Part shown: in pieces, positions 8,400 to 16,200 of the stretch
How positions within the stretch are numbered: position 1 is the stretch's first letter
Layout of the letters: each line of letters starts with the position of its first letter
Made by a program: the position numbers and the translations under genes
Assembly: GCF_013004595.1 (NCBI RefSeq)
Contig: NZ_JABEMC010000004.1
Span: forward strand, 218,658-282,657
Source: Brevibacterium luteolum
GTDB taxonomy: Bacteria; Actinomycetota; Actinomycetes; Actinomycetales; Brevibacteriaceae
Length of the DNA: 64,000 nucleotides
Direction: 5' to 3'
The notes under the pieces: generated by a model
The model's database searches: none
The model's input: the letters and a program-made list of their open reading frames with translations, nothing else
What the model was told of the DNA's origin: nothing

Positions 8400-9425
8400 T
8401 CAGACGAGGCTGGTGAGCACCTCGGCTGCCGTGTCGATCTGCTCGGGTGAGACATCTCGGTGGGTGACGAGCCGGACGCTGTTCTCCCCCATCACCGAGA
8501 CCCGCACATTGCGCTCAGCTGCCTGAGCGGCGAACTGCTCGGCATCCACTGCCAGATCGCTGAGGTCGAGGAAGACGATGTTCGTATCCACGGTCTCCGG
8601 ATCGACGATGCCCTCGCGGGTCGCTGCCAGTGCGTCGGCGAGTTGCCGGGCGTGGGCATTGTCATCGGCAAGGCCATCGACGTGGTTGTCGAGGGCGTAA
8701 AGGCCTGCGGCGGCGAGGATGCCGGCCTGGCGCATGGCGCCTCCGTAGCGCTTGCGCAGCAGGCGGGTCTTCTCGATGATCTCCGCGCTGCCGACGAGCA
8801 CGCTGCCGACCGGTGCGCCCAGGCCCTTGGACAGGCACAGGGAGACAGTGTCAGCCTGCCGGCCGTATTCGTCTGCCGAGATCCCTGTGGCCGCACACGC
8901 GTTGAGCAGGCGTGCACCGTCCATGTGGACGGCGACACCGGCTGCTGCGGTCTCTCGCCTGAGTGTGCGCAGCTCGTCGATGTCGGCGATGCGTCCGCCG
9001 CCGAAGTTGTGGGTGTTCTCCACCGAGATCGCCGCGGTTCCGACCTGGTGGTAGCCGCGCGGGCGGCTCATAAGTGCGAGTGCGTCGGCGGCGGTGAAGG
9101 TGCCATCGGGTGAGACCCAGGTCCGGGAGGTGACTCCTGCCAGGGCGGCATGACCGCCCGCTTCAGCGCGCAGGACGTGTGCCTGGGATTCGGCGATGAG
9201 CTCCCAGCCGGGTGCGACCAGTGCGGCGACACCGAGCATGTTCGTCATCGAACCCGAGGGGCAGAAGATGCCGGCCTCGTGTCCGAGCAGCACGGCAACG
9301 CGGGCTTCGAGTGCGTTGATCGTCGGGTCTTCGCCGTAGACGTCGTCGCCGACTTCGGCGTCCATCATCGCCTGGCGCATCGCAGCATCCGGGCGGGTGA
9401 CGGTGTCTGATCGCAGGTCGATCAT
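8400..9425 (-). CDS. ltaE: Low-specificity L-threonine aldolase
   Basis: This 341-residue protein is a fold-type I PLP enzyme of the threonine aldolase family. It begins MIDLRSDTVTRP, the family's conserved N-terminus. The PLP Schiff-base lysine is in CLSKGLGAPVGS, and the substrate/PLP region HMDGARLLNA is intact. It cleaves threonine or allo-threonine to glycine and acetaldehyde. The start at 9425 has an AGGAGA ribosome site 8 bases upstream. It lies 58 bases downstream of the DAHP synthase gene on the same strand and could be read from the same transcript. Glycine formed here could feed the glycine cleavage system, whose H protein gene is nearby, but that link is inference. Confidence 0.93.
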   Translation of the reverse strand: MIDLRSDTVTRPDAAMRQAMMDAEVGDDVYGEDPTINALEARVAVLLGHEAGIFCPSGSMTNMLGVAALVAPGWELIAESQAHVLRAEAGGHAALAGVTSRTWVSPDGTFTAADALALMSRPRGYHQVGTAAISVENTHNFGGGRIADIDELRTLRRETAAAGVAVHMDGARLLNACAATGISADEYGRQADTVSLCLSKGLGAPVGSVLVGSAEIIEKTRLLRKRYGGAMRQAGILAAAGLYALDNHVDGLADDNAHARQLADALAATREGIVDPETVDTNIVFLDLSDLAVDAEQFAAQAAERNVRVSVMGENSVRLVTHRDVSPEQIDTAAEVLTSLV

Positions 9426-9483
9426 CGTGCGGTCTCCTGAGCTGGTGGTGGGGTGGCAGGCAGCGTGGCAGGCTGCCTGCGGG

Positions 9484-10884
9484 TCATCCGTGTTCCTGCT
9501 GGTGTTTGGTGAGGTATTCGGCGACCTGGAATGCCATTTCGAGCGACTGGTCATGGTTCAGGCGCGGGTCGACGAGCGTTTCGTAGCGGCGGCGCAGACC
9601 CTCGTCGTCGATCTCGCTGGCTCCGCCGAGCACCTCGGTGACGTCATCACCGGTGAGTTCGATGTGCAGGCCGCCGGGGATGGTGCCGGCGTCGTAGTGC
9701 GCGTCGAAGAACCCGGCGACCTCTGCCATGACATCTTCGAACCGGCGGGTCTTGTACCCGGTGTTCGAGGTGATGGTGTTGCCGTGCATCGGGTCGCAGA
9801 CCCACGTGACGTGCGGCAGCTGGTCGCCGACCTGGCTGAGCAGGCGCGGCAGGCCTTCGCGGATCTTCTCCGCACCCATGCGCGTGATGAACGTCAGTCG
9901 GCCCGGCTCTGCTTCGGGATCGAGCTTCTCTGCCAGGGCCATGGCGTCATCGTAGGTGGCGTTCGGGCCGAGCTTGACGCCGATCGGGTTGCGCACACGG
10001 GAGAGGAAGTCGACGTGGGCGGAGTCGAGCTGGCGGGTCCGTTCCCCGATCCACAGGAAGTGACCGGACACGTCGTACGGGTCGCCGGTGCGCGAGTCGA
10101 TGCGGGTGAGTGCCCGCTCGTATTCGAGCAGCAGGGCTTCGTGGGCGGAGAAGAACTCGACCGATTTGAGGCTGTCGAAGTCAGCGCCGCATGCGGCCAT
10201 GAACTTCAGCGCCCGGTCGATCTCGCGGGCCATCTGCTCGTAGCGGTGGTAGTTCGGATTCGAGCCGAGGAAGCCGCGGTTCCAGTCGTGGACCAGTCGC
10301 AGGTCGGCGAAACCGCCGGTGGTGAAGGCACGGATGAGGTTGAGGGTCGACGAGGAGATGTTGTAGGCCTCGAGCAGCCGGTTAGGATCGTGCCGCCGCG
10401 CTTCGGGCGTGAACTCGTAGCTGTTGACGATGTCACCACGGTAGCTCGGCAGCTCAACACCCTCGCGCACCTCGGTGTCCGAAGAGCGCGGCTTGGCGAA
10501 CTGGCCGGCCATCCGGCCGATCTTCACCACCGGCAGGGATCCGCCGTAGGTGAGCACGGCAGCCATCTGCAGCACGGTCTGCACCCGGCGGCGGATACGG
10601 TCGGCATCGGCGTCGGCGAAGGACTCAGCGCAGTCACCGCCGGCGAGCACGAAGGCCTCGCCGCGGCTGGCGGCTGCGATGCGCTCGGTGAGCTTGTCGG
10701 CCTCACCGGCGAAGATGAGGGGCGGAACGGAGCGCAGCCGCTCGAGAACGGCAGCGAGTTCGTCTGCATCCTCGTACGTCGGCTGCTGGCGAGGCGACAT
10801 GGAGCGCCAGGCGTCGAGTCCTTTGATGGTCTCTTCGCTGGCTTCTGCCTGTCCGGCGGCCTGGTAGACGCGGCTGATGTTCAC
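9484..10884 (-). CDS. aroG: 3-deoxy-7-phosphoheptulonate synthase, class II
   Basis: This 466-residue plant-type (class II) DAHP synthase joins phosphoenolpyruvate and erythrose 4-phosphate in the first step of aromatic amino-acid synthesis. Characteristic segments are FAGEADKL, LAGGDCAESF, GRMAGQFAKPRS, the metal/PEP-binding FITRMGAEKIREGLP and CDPMHGNTI. I chose the GTG at 10884, which gives the family N-terminus and has an AAGGAA ribosome site 8 bases upstream. In-frame sequence further upstream lies in a hairpin. M. tuberculosis AroG (Rv2178c) also lies by pknL. A small GC-rich inverted repeat (9468-9480) sits between this stop and ltaE. Confidence 0.95.
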   Translation of the reverse strand: MNISRVYQAAGQAEASEETIKGLDAWRSMSPRQQPTYEDADELAAVLERLRSVPPLIFAGEADKLTERIAAASRGEAFVLAGGDCAESFADADADRIRRRVQTVLQMAAVLTYGGSLPVVKIGRMAGQFAKPRSSDTEVREGVELPSYRGDIVNSYEFTPEARRHDPNRLLEAYNISSSTLNLIRAFTTGGFADLRLVHDWNRGFLGSNPNYHRYEQMAREIDRALKFMAACGADFDSLKSVEFFSAHEALLLEYERALTRIDSRTGDPYDVSGHFLWIGERTRQLDSAHVDFLSRVRNPIGVKLGPNATYDDAMALAEKLDPEAEPGRLTFITRMGAEKIREGLPRLLSQVGDQLPHVTWVCDPMHGNTITSNTGYKTRRFEDVMAEVAGFFDAHYDAGTIPGGLHIELTGDDVTEVLGGASEIDDEGLRRRYETLVDPRLNHDQSLEMAFQVAEYLTKHQQEHG

Positions 10885-10911
10885 AGTATGTGTTCCTTCG
10901 ATCGATGGTGA

Positions 10912-10947
10912 TGCCGATGCGGCCATGGTCTCACGGCGGCATCGGCA
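10912..10947 (-). terminator. Terminator/attenuator hairpin between nuclease gene and aroG
   Basis: A 9-bp stem (TGCCGATGC/GCATCGGCA), extended by a mismatch and 3 more pairs, lies in the 106-base gap after the bifunctional nuclease stop and 28 bases before the aroG start. It probably ends the upstream operon and may set read-through into aroG. Confidence 0.5.
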
Positions 10948-10990
10948 CGCAGGTGTGGTGTCCGGTGTGCGAACGGCGGGGTGGGAAAGC

Positions 10991-11467
10991 TCAGCTTTCG
11001 CCTTCGAAGTCCTCCGGTGAGACGTGGTCGAGGAAGTCGCGGAACTGTGCGACCTCCTCTTCGTCTGCTTCGGGCGCTTCGATGCCGTTCTCCTGGATGA
11101 GCTGCTCATCGGCCAGCACGGGGCATTCGGCGATGAGGGCGAGTGCGACAGCGTCAGACGGGCGGGCGGCGATCGTCTTTCCGTCTGAGGTGTGCAGCTC
11201 GGCGAGGAAGGTGTGGTTCTCCTTGCCGGTGATGACCACCTCGGTCAGTTCGGCCCCGTACGACTCGAGGATGTCGAGCATGAGGTGGTGGCTCAGCGGC
11301 CGCGGCGGTGTCAGGCCGCGCTGGGCGATGCCGATGGCATTGGCTTCGGCCGTGCCGATCCAGATCGGCAGATAGCGCGGCAGATACAGGGCCTTGAGCA
11401 GCAGAATCGGCTGGTTGGCGGGCAACTCGATGCGCACCCCGACGACTTCGACGCTGACGTAGGCCAT
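10991..11467 (-). CDS. Bifunctional nuclease-domain protein (BFN/DUF151)
   Basis: This 158-residue protein belongs to the BFN (DUF151) family. The conserved core is visible: LPIWIGTAEANAIGIAQRG, PRPLSHHLMLDILE, and the DGKTIAARPSDAVALALIAECPV segment. The C-terminal 40 residues are acidic. Plant BFN members have DNase and RNase activity, but the bacterial role is unproven. It is 5 bases downstream of the FHA gene and ends the DUF881-gcvH-FHA block, as Rv1829 does in M. tuberculosis. There, one or two MerR-type regulators flank it; none is present here. Confidence 0.9.
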   Translation of the reverse strand: MAYVSVEVVGVRIELPANQPILLLKALYLPRYLPIWIGTAEANAIGIAQRGLTPPRPLSHHLMLDILESYGAELTEVVITGKENHTFLAELHTSDGKTIAARPSDAVALALIAECPVLADEQLIQENGIEAPEADEEEVAQFRDFLDHVSPEDFEGES

Positions 11468-11472
11468 TTCGC

Positions 11473-12504
11473 TCAGCTGCTGCGCGGACGCTGCTGGAAG
11501 ATCATCCGGAACTTCCCGATCTGCACATCAGCGCCGTTCTGCAGCTCGATCGAATCGATGAGCTGGCGGCCCACGTAGGTGCCGTTGAGCGAACCGGTAT
11601 CGCGCAGGGTGAATCCGCTCGGGGTGCGGACGAACTCAGCGTGCTTGCGCGAGACGGTCACGTCATCGAGGAAGATGTCGGCATTCGGGCTGCGACCGAC
11701 GGTCACCACATCGGTGTCGAGCAGGATCTGCGCGCCGGCGTCGGGCCCGGAGACGACGACGAGGAGCGCATCGGTCTCCGGCAGGTGGTTGAGGTCGGAG
11801 ACCGGGTGGATCTCACCGGTGCGCGGGTCGAGGATGCTCGGCACCGGCTGATCGTGACCGCCGACCGGCTGGTTGCCGTAGGCATTCGGCGAGGCCTGCG
11901 TGCCGGCTTCAGGCTGGCCGCCCTGCGGCTGCGAGCCGTAGCCCTGCTGCTGCGGGTCCGACGCCTGCGGGGCCCCGTAGCCAGGCTGGGAGCCGAAGCC
12001 CTGCTGGTCCTGCGGGTATCCCTGCTGCGGCTGCGAACCGTACTGAGGCTGGGGCTGTGAGCCGAACTGCTGCGGCTGTGCACCGGAGTCGTACTGCTGG
12101 GGGTAACCCTGCTGCGGCTGCGAACCGTAAGCCGGCTGGCTGCCCTGCTGCTGCGGCTGTGAGCCGTACTGCTGCTGGGGCTGTGAGCCGAACTGCTGCG
12201 GCTGAGCACCGGAGTCGTACTGCGGCTGGTCGCCGTAGGGCTGCTGCGAGCCGTAGCCGGGCTGCGAGCCGTACGGCTGCTGAGCGGCAGGTCCGCTGCC
12301 ATACTGCTGGGCGCCGTAGCCGGGCTGCTGCGAGGCGGCGGCAGGCTGCTCACCGGCGGCATGGGAGCCGCCCTGGTTCTGATTCGGGTCAGTCTGGTTC
12401 TCACCGGTCTGGTACGGGAAAGCGCGCGGTTCGCGGGCGGACTCGTCGCCGCCGTACCACGGAGTCTGTCCCGCCTCATCCTGCGGGTAGTTCTGCTGGG
12501 ACAT
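11473..12504 (-). CDS. FHA-domain protein with a Gln/Gly/Ser/Pro-rich repeat region
   Basis: 343 residues in two parts. Residues 1-215 are low complexity with many YGSQPQQ-like units and almost no hydrophobic residues, so they are probably disordered. The C-terminal FHA domain (about 245-335) has VTVGRSPNAD, VSRKHAEF and GSLNGTYVG, the residues that bind phosphothreonine. Position after gcvH matches GarA/OdhI, whose FHA domain regulates 2-oxoglutarate metabolism when a Thr in an N-terminal ETTS motif is phosphorylated. I do not see that motif, so GarA-type self-inhibition is doubtful. It may instead recruit phosphorylated partners of the PASTA kinase. Start and gcvH stop overlap (TGATG). Confidence 0.85.
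   Translation of the reverse strand: MSQQNYPQDEAGQTPWYGGDESAREPRAFPYQTGENQTDPNQNQGGSHAAGEQPAAASQQPGYGAQQYGSGPAAQQPYGSQPGYGSQQPYGDQPQYDSGAQPQQFGSQPQQQYGSQPQQQGSQPAYGSQPQQGYPQQYDSGAQPQQFGSQPQPQYGSQPQQGYPQDQQGFGSQPGYGAPQASDPQQQGYGSQPQGGQPEAGTQASPNAYGNQPVGGHDQPVPSILDPRTGEIHPVSDLNHLPETDALLVVVSGPDAGAQILLDTDVVTVGRSPNADIFLDDVTVSRKHAEFVRTPSGFTLRDTGSLNGTYVGRQLIDSIELQNGADVQIGKFRMIFQQRPRSS
12050..12223 (-). repeat. 48-bp direct repeat inside the FHA gene
   Basis: Segments 12050-12097 and 12176-12223 are 48 bp long and differ at one base. Their offset of 126 bp is 42 codons. They encode a repeated Asp-Ser-Gly-Ala-Gln-Pro unit followed by a GSQP unit. More degenerate YGSQPQQ units surround them (about 11900-12360). 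Copy number could vary by slippage without shifting the frame. Confidence 0.85.
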
Positions 12505-12908
12505 CAGGCTCCCTCGCTTTCCACTGCTGCGGCGTACGCATCTGCATCCATGAGCGTATCAAGCTCAGAGGCATCGCTGAGCTCGACGTCGAAGAGCCAT
12601 CCCTCACCATAGGGATCGGAGTTGATGACTTCCGGGGCGTCTTCGAGGGACTCATTGACGGCGATGACCTCACCGCTGACCGGCGCGACGATGTCGGAGA
12701 CGCTCTTGGTGCTCTCGACCTCGCCGCAGTTCTCGTTTGCCGTGACACTGTCACCCACATCGGGGAGGTCGACGAACACGACGTCGCCGAGCTGATCCTG
12801 CGCGAAATCGGAGATGCCCACACGCACGACAGATCCCTCACGAGTCTCGGTGACCCACTCGTGGTCACGCGAATACCGCAGTGAGGCTGGGAAGGTCAGG
12901 TCGGGCAT
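12504..12908 (-). CDS. gcvH: Glycine cleavage system H protein
   Basis: This 134-residue lipoyl carrier protein has the lipoylation site Lys68 in VESTKSVSD and the N-terminal family motif LRYSRDHEWV. H protein shuttles the aminomethyl group between the P, T and L proteins. No gcvP or gcvT is in the window, so this is the separate gcvH that sits next to a FHA gene in actinobacteria. Length is normal (about 125-135). The ATG at 12908 has an AGGAGA ribosome site. A -10-like TATGCT about 30 bases upstream could give this gene its own promoter, separate from the DUF881 genes. Confidence 0.95.
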   Translation of the reverse strand: MPDLTFPASLRYSRDHEWVTETREGSVVRVGISDFAQDQLGDVVFVDLPDVGDSVTANENCGEVESTKSVSDIVAPVSGEVIAVNESLEDAPEVINSDPYGEGWLFDVELSDASELDTLMDADAYAAAVESEGA

Positions 12909-12939
12909 TTTGTCTCCTGCTCATCGTTGTGGTGTACCC

Positions 12940-12945
12940 AGCATA
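12940..12945 (-). promoter_or_regulatory. Candidate -10 box for gcvH-FHA-nuclease operon
   Basis: TATGCT on the minus strand lies about 31 bases before the gcvH start, in a relatively AT-rich 108-base gap (12909-13016). No convincing -35 was found at 17 bases. Confidence 0.3.
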
Positions 12946-13016
12946 ACTGGTCAACAGAATGAAGATAACACTAGAGCAACATCACAGAAACCGTGCATGC
13001 GAAAACGCGTGCGAGG

Positions 13017-13907
13017 TCATCCGCTGCCCAGCTGCGGGACGATGCTGTCGATATCGAGGCTCGTCTCCTGATTGATGGTCATCGCACCGCCGCGCTTCTC
13101 AACCGTGTCGTAGATGCCGCCGGGGATGCGCAGGGCGGTGTCCATCGTGTCCGGCTGCCCGATCGCCTGGATCCGGATCGGCAGGTCCACCGGTTCGCCG
13201 TCGATCTCCAGACCGCCGGTCGGGGTGTCGGTGAAGTAGGTGGACACGACGACGCGGTGCCCGCCGATCTCGATCGCCTCGGCCCCGGCATCGCGCAGCT
13301 CCTGAACCAAAGTCACGAGATTCGAGGCGCTGAGCTGGCCGGGCTGGGCGGTGATCGTCACATCGACGCCAGGCCCTGTCACCGGGACGGTGCCGGTGAT
13401 GATCTGCATCGACCGGGCCCGCTCCTCAGCCTGCTTCTGCGCGGCCTCCTGCTGGTTCGTCGATGACCGCAGCTCGTCCTCATCGCGGCGCAGCGACGCG
13501 GATTCCTGCTCGAGGCGCTGATTGCGGGAATCGACGTCGCCGAGGATGCGGATGAGCTCGGGTTCGGACAGCTGCGAGAACCCGGCGTCCTCGGCCTGCT
13601 GCAGCTGGGCAACGAACGCAAAGCCCAGCAGCGCACACAGCACACCGGCCAGCAGCTGGGAGCGGTTGGCCCGGAATTTCAGCGCACTGGCGAGCCGGCC
13701 GACGACGTCGCGCCGGGAGCCGGCGTCCTCGGGCTCGGGATTGGGACCGGGCCCACGAGGAGCGGTATCTGCATCCGCGACCTTCGCCTCGGGACCGGGT
13801 TCGGGCACCGGCTTGCCCTGCTCGCGGGCCAGGGCCTCGCGCCGGGTCAGCGGCCGCTCCTCCGGGCTCGGCTGCTGGGCGCTCATGTCTTCGTCTCGAT
13901 CAGCCAT
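13017..13907 (-). CDS. DUF881 membrane-anchored protein
   Basis: 296 residues. A long charged cytoplasmic N-terminus (1-83) is followed by one membrane helix (about 84-102), a coiled-coil stretch (LEQESASLRRDEDELRSSTNQQ...) and the extracytoplasmic DUF881 domain. That domain contains TGTVPVTGPGVDVTI, the regular strands around GGHRVVVST, and the closing RIQAIGQPDTM and SLDIDSIVPQLG. It is a homologue of the M. tuberculosis protein Rv1825, linked there to cell-wall interaction. Its start lies 3 bases after the Sbp stop; an ATG at 13886 is an alternative start. It pairs with another DUF881 gene on the other side of sbp. Confidence 0.85.
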   Translation of the reverse strand: MADRDEDMSAQQPSPEERPLTRREALAREQGKPVPEPGPEAKVADADTAPRGPGPNPEPEDAGSRRDVVGRLASALKFRANRSQLLAGVLCALLGFAFVAQLQQAEDAGFSQLSEPELIRILGDVDSRNQRLEQESASLRRDEDELRSSTNQQEAAQKQAEERARSMQIITGTVPVTGPGVDVTITAQPGQLSASNLVTLVQELRDAGAEAIEIGGHRVVVSTYFTDTPTGGLEIDGEPVDLPIRIQAIGQPDTMDTALRIPGGIYDTVEKRGGAMTINQETSLDIDSIVPQLGSG

Positions 13908-13910
13908 CGG

Positions 13911-14243
13911 TCACGCCTTGAACAGCTGCCGGCGGATCGCGGCAGCGTTGGTGAAGATGCGGATGCCGAGGACGACGACGACGCCGGTCGACAGCTGCGA
14001 GCCGACGCCGAGCTTGTCGCCGAGGAAGACGATGAGGGCGGCGACGAGCGAGTTGGAGAAGAACGAGATGACGAAGACGCGGTCGTCGAAGTTGCCCGAG
14101 AGCACCGCGCGCAGACCGCCGGCGAGCGCGTCGAGGGCGGCGACCACGGCGATCGGCAGATACGGCTGGATGACGGCGGGCACTTCGGGATCGAGGACGA
14201 TCCCGAGGATGATGCCGATGATGAGCCCGATGATCGCGATCAC
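13911..14243 (-). CDS. sbp: Small basic protein Sbp (DUF1290)
   Basis: This 110-residue hydrophobic protein has three or four membrane segments and the family signature GIVLDPEVPAVIQPYLPIAVVAALDA (from about residue 14). The short basic end FTNAAAIRRQLFKA is typical. In Bacillus subtilis, Sbp lies beside the divisome locus; in actinobacteria it is always between two DUF881 genes, as here. Its molecular role is not established. It starts at GTG 14243 with an AGGAGA ribosome site, and overlaps the stop of the preceding DUF881 gene by 4 bases (GTGA). Confidence 0.92.
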   Translation of the reverse strand: MIAIIGLIIGIILGIVLDPEVPAVIQPYLPIAVVAALDALAGGLRAVLSGNFDDRVFVISFFSNSLVAALIVFLGDKLGVGSQLSTGVVVVLGIRIFTNAAAIRRQLFKA

Positions 14244-15145
14244 TGTCTCTCCTCAGAGTCTGCCGGTTCTTGGCCCTTCGGCTGAGCGTACCGGGATTGT
14301 GAGAGCTCGGCTGCCGGGACCGTGACCTCGGCGGAGGTCGAGGCGGAGTAGCCGATCCCGTAGTCCTTGCTGATGGTGGCCAGATAGCTGGCCGCCTGGG
14401 TCTGGTCGAGGCGGTCGATGAGGTCTTCCGGGCCGACGGCGACGACCTCATACGGTGGGCGCAGCGGGTCGTAGTTGACGAGGATCGCCCCGCCTGCGCT
14501 GCGCACCGCCGAGGTGGTGGTGATCCGGTGGTCGTTGACGGCCACGGCGTAGGCGCCCGAGGCGAACATCGCGTTGATGACTGCCTGGATGTCCTCGTCG
14601 TGGACCTTATTGGCTTCCGGTGGGGCCGCCCGCGGATCGTTGTCCAGGGCGCTCGTGTCCTGGTCGGTGAGTGTCAGCGTCACGCCGGGCCCGGTGACTG
14701 GGGTGAGCGCGGCCCGTTCGGCGAGTGCGTCGAGTTCGCTGCTGCGATCCTCACCGAGCGCTGTTGTCTGTGCTTCGTTGAGCCGGGCGGCGCGCCGCTC
14801 GTTGGAGGCGGCGAGGTCCTCGTTCTCCTGCGAGCGCTGTTCGATCTGCTCGATGAGGTAGTCCGATGTCGTGCGCTCTCCCCCGCTGCCGCGGGTCAGC
14901 TGGACGACGGCGATCGAGCCGGTGAGCCCGAGGAACACGGCGACGATGCCGGCGATGAGCTTGGTACTCGGCCGTTTCGGTGCCCCGGACTTGGCTGCCA
15001 GTTCGTAGTCCGGTTCAGGGGTGCGCAGCCACAGCGATTCGAGCAGCGAGGACGAATACGACTCGCGCTGGCCGTCGGTGCCGCGGGAGGTCACGCGGCG
15101 TTCGGCGAACCGGCGGGCGCGCCGGAAGCGCTTCGTCTCGGGCAT
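14240..15145 (-). CDS. DUF881 membrane-anchored protein (first of the pair)
   Basis: 301 residues. A basic N-terminus, one membrane helix (about 61-83), a coiled coil (IEQIEQRSQENEDLAASNERRAARL...) and the DUF881 domain with LTPVTGPGVTLTLTDQD and AVAVNDHRITTTSAV can be seen. The overall plan matches Rv1823 of M. tuberculosis and the later DUF881 paralogue here. The coiled coils suggest that the two proteins form a complex with Sbp in the membrane. The ATG at 15145 has a GGAGG ribosome site. This is the first gene of the block; its promoter must lie in the 238 bases between it and the tRNA gene, where I could not define boxes. Confidence 0.87.
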   Translation of the reverse strand: MPETKRFRRARRFAERRVTSRGTDGQRESYSSSLLESLWLRTPEPDYELAAKSGAPKRPSTKLIAGIVAVFLGLTGSIAVVQLTRGSGGERTTSDYLIEQIEQRSQENEDLAASNERRAARLNEAQTTALGEDRSSELDALAERAALTPVTGPGVTLTLTDQDTSALDNDPRAAPPEANKVHDEDIQAVINAMFASGAYAVAVNDHRITTTSAVRSAGGAILVNYDPLRPPYEVVAVGPEDLIDRLDQTQAASYLATISKDYGIGYSASTSAEVTVPAAELSQSRYAQPKGQEPADSEERQ

Positions 15146-15335
15146 CCGGCGGCCTCCTCTCGTTCATCGCATCCGGGTGCGCACATGACTGCGCGCAGCA
15201 CATCGAGGCCCGCCAGGGGGACCGGTGCGCAGCAGCATGCTGAGACCGATCATCTCATGACCCCTCGACACGGATGCGGCGGCTGTGAGGTGCGCCGCAG
15301 CCGGGCGGGAGTTTTTGCTCCAGCCGAAGTGCCGA

Positions 15336-15341
15336 TATACA
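15336..15341 (+). promoter_or_regulatory. Candidate -10 box for tRNA-Pro
   Basis: TATACA is preceded, at 17 bases, by a T-rich TTTTGC. The transcript would start near 15348, about 36 bases before the mature tRNA. The rest of the gap 15146-15383 shows no coding capacity. Confidence 0.4.
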
Positions 15342-15383
15342 GTTAGACGAGCCGATTGACAGGTCCGCCTGCATGATCGGCAT

Positions 15384-15460
15384 CGGGCTATGGCGCAGCT
15401 TGGTAGCGCGCTGCACTGGGGGTGCAGAGGTCGTGGGTTCGAATCCCGCTAGCCCGACCA
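15384..15460 (+). tRNA. tRNA-Pro (anticodon GGG)
   Basis: 77 bases fold into a complete cloverleaf. The acceptor stem pairs CGGGCTA with TAGCCCG. The D-arm is GCGCAGCTTGGTAGCGC, the anticodon arm TGCAC-TGGGGGT-GTGCA shows anticodon GGG, and the T-arm contains GTTCGAATC. The 3' CCA is encoded in the gene. The bases at the D-loop, T-loop and discriminator A are all normal. It reads CCC and CCU codons for proline. Confidence 0.97.
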
Positions 15461-15465
15461 GCGAT

Positions 15466-15495
15466 GAGGGCCCCGGTCACCGACCGGGGCTCTTT
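15466..15495 (+). terminator. Terminator of tRNA-Pro
   Basis: A GC-rich stem (CCCCGGTC/GACCGGGG, extended at the base) with a 3-base loop starts a few bases after the tRNA CCA and ends in CTCTTTC, a short T-rich tract. It is a classical intrinsic terminator. Confidence 0.8.
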
Positions 15496-15542
15496 CGCAT
15501 CTGCAGGATTGCCGGGGAACGCTGCGACGGTTCGCGCCGGGT

Positions 15543-16058
15543 TCAGGCCTCAGGTTCCGGTTCCGGCTCAGCCTCGGCGCGGCGCAGGCCGATCGTCAGC
15601 CCGACGATCGCAGCGACGAACACAGCACTGAGCCCGAGAGTGACAGCTGGGTTCTCCCGGTAGGCAGTGGCGACCGCGCTGAGGCCGACGAGCCCGACGG
15701 TCGAGTAGATGAGCGCCCACACCGCCCCGCCTATTCCCAGGGCCGGCAGATAGCGGCGCAGGCTCATGCCGATCGATCCGGCAGCGAGGTTGACGACCGT
15801 CTGCACGCCGATGAGCAGGAAGCTCACCGCCACTGCTGCCGCCCCATAGCGGCGCAGCAGCTGCTCGGCGTGCTGATAGCGACCCGACTGCATGATCCGC
15901 TCGACCCGCTGGATGCGGCTGACACCGCGCCGGGCGAGCCTGCCGAGCAGGTAGGTGCCGCCGGCACGGAAGATGATGACGGCATACATGATGAGCCACA
16001 CGACGAAGAGCGGCAGCGGCCAGTCAGCGGGATTCACCGCTCCATCGTAGACCCTCAC
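15543..16058 (-). CDS. DedA/VTT-like membrane protein
   Basis: About 171 residues with four or five hydrophobic segments. The middle resembles the VTT (SNARE-associated/DedA) domain: LLRRYGAAAVAVSFLLIGVQTVVNLAAGSIGMSLRRYLPALGIGGAVWA has the usual Arg-Tyr-Gly, central helix and Gly/Trp positions. DedA proteins flip polyprenyl-phosphate carriers or phospholipids and support envelope stability. The tail ends in EPEPEPEA. I chose the GTG at 16058 for its AGGAGA ribosome site 8 bases upstream; another GTG at 16037 is possible, and the longer open frame upstream lacks a ribosome site. It is divergent from the Pls-like gene. The family call is likely but not certain. Confidence 0.7.
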   Translation of the reverse strand: MRVYDGAVNPADWPLPLFVVWLIMYAVIIFRAGGTYLLGRLARRGVSRIQRVERIMQSGRYQHAEQLLRRYGAAAVAVSFLLIGVQTVVNLAAGSIGMSLRRYLPALGIGGAVWALIYSTVGLVGLSAVATAYRENPAVTLGLSAVFVAAIVGLTIGLRRAEAEPEPEPEA

Positions 16059-16200
16059 TTCGGTTCTCCTCACCTGCAGAACCCGGCATCCGGTGTGAGC
16101 TTGCCTACCCCAGGCTCCGGCCCGGTGCTCCCGCGCTGCCACCCGGCCACGGGCTAGGATTCACTCAGAGCCCGTCTGAGCCCGGAGGAACCACATCATC

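Noticed and set aside
9397..10911. Open frame of 504 codons on the plus strand
   Set aside because: Antisense to DAHP synthase, which has full family motifs.
12050..12223. Repeats considered as a CRISPR array
   Set aside because: The repeats are in frame, encode Gln/Gly/Ser/Pro units of the FHA protein, and have no constant repeat-spacer pattern.
15356..15361. TTGACA as -35 of the tRNA-Pro promoter
   Set aside because: A -10 at 16-18 bases would fall at the tRNA 5' end, and no suitable hexamer is there; TATACA at 15336 fits better.
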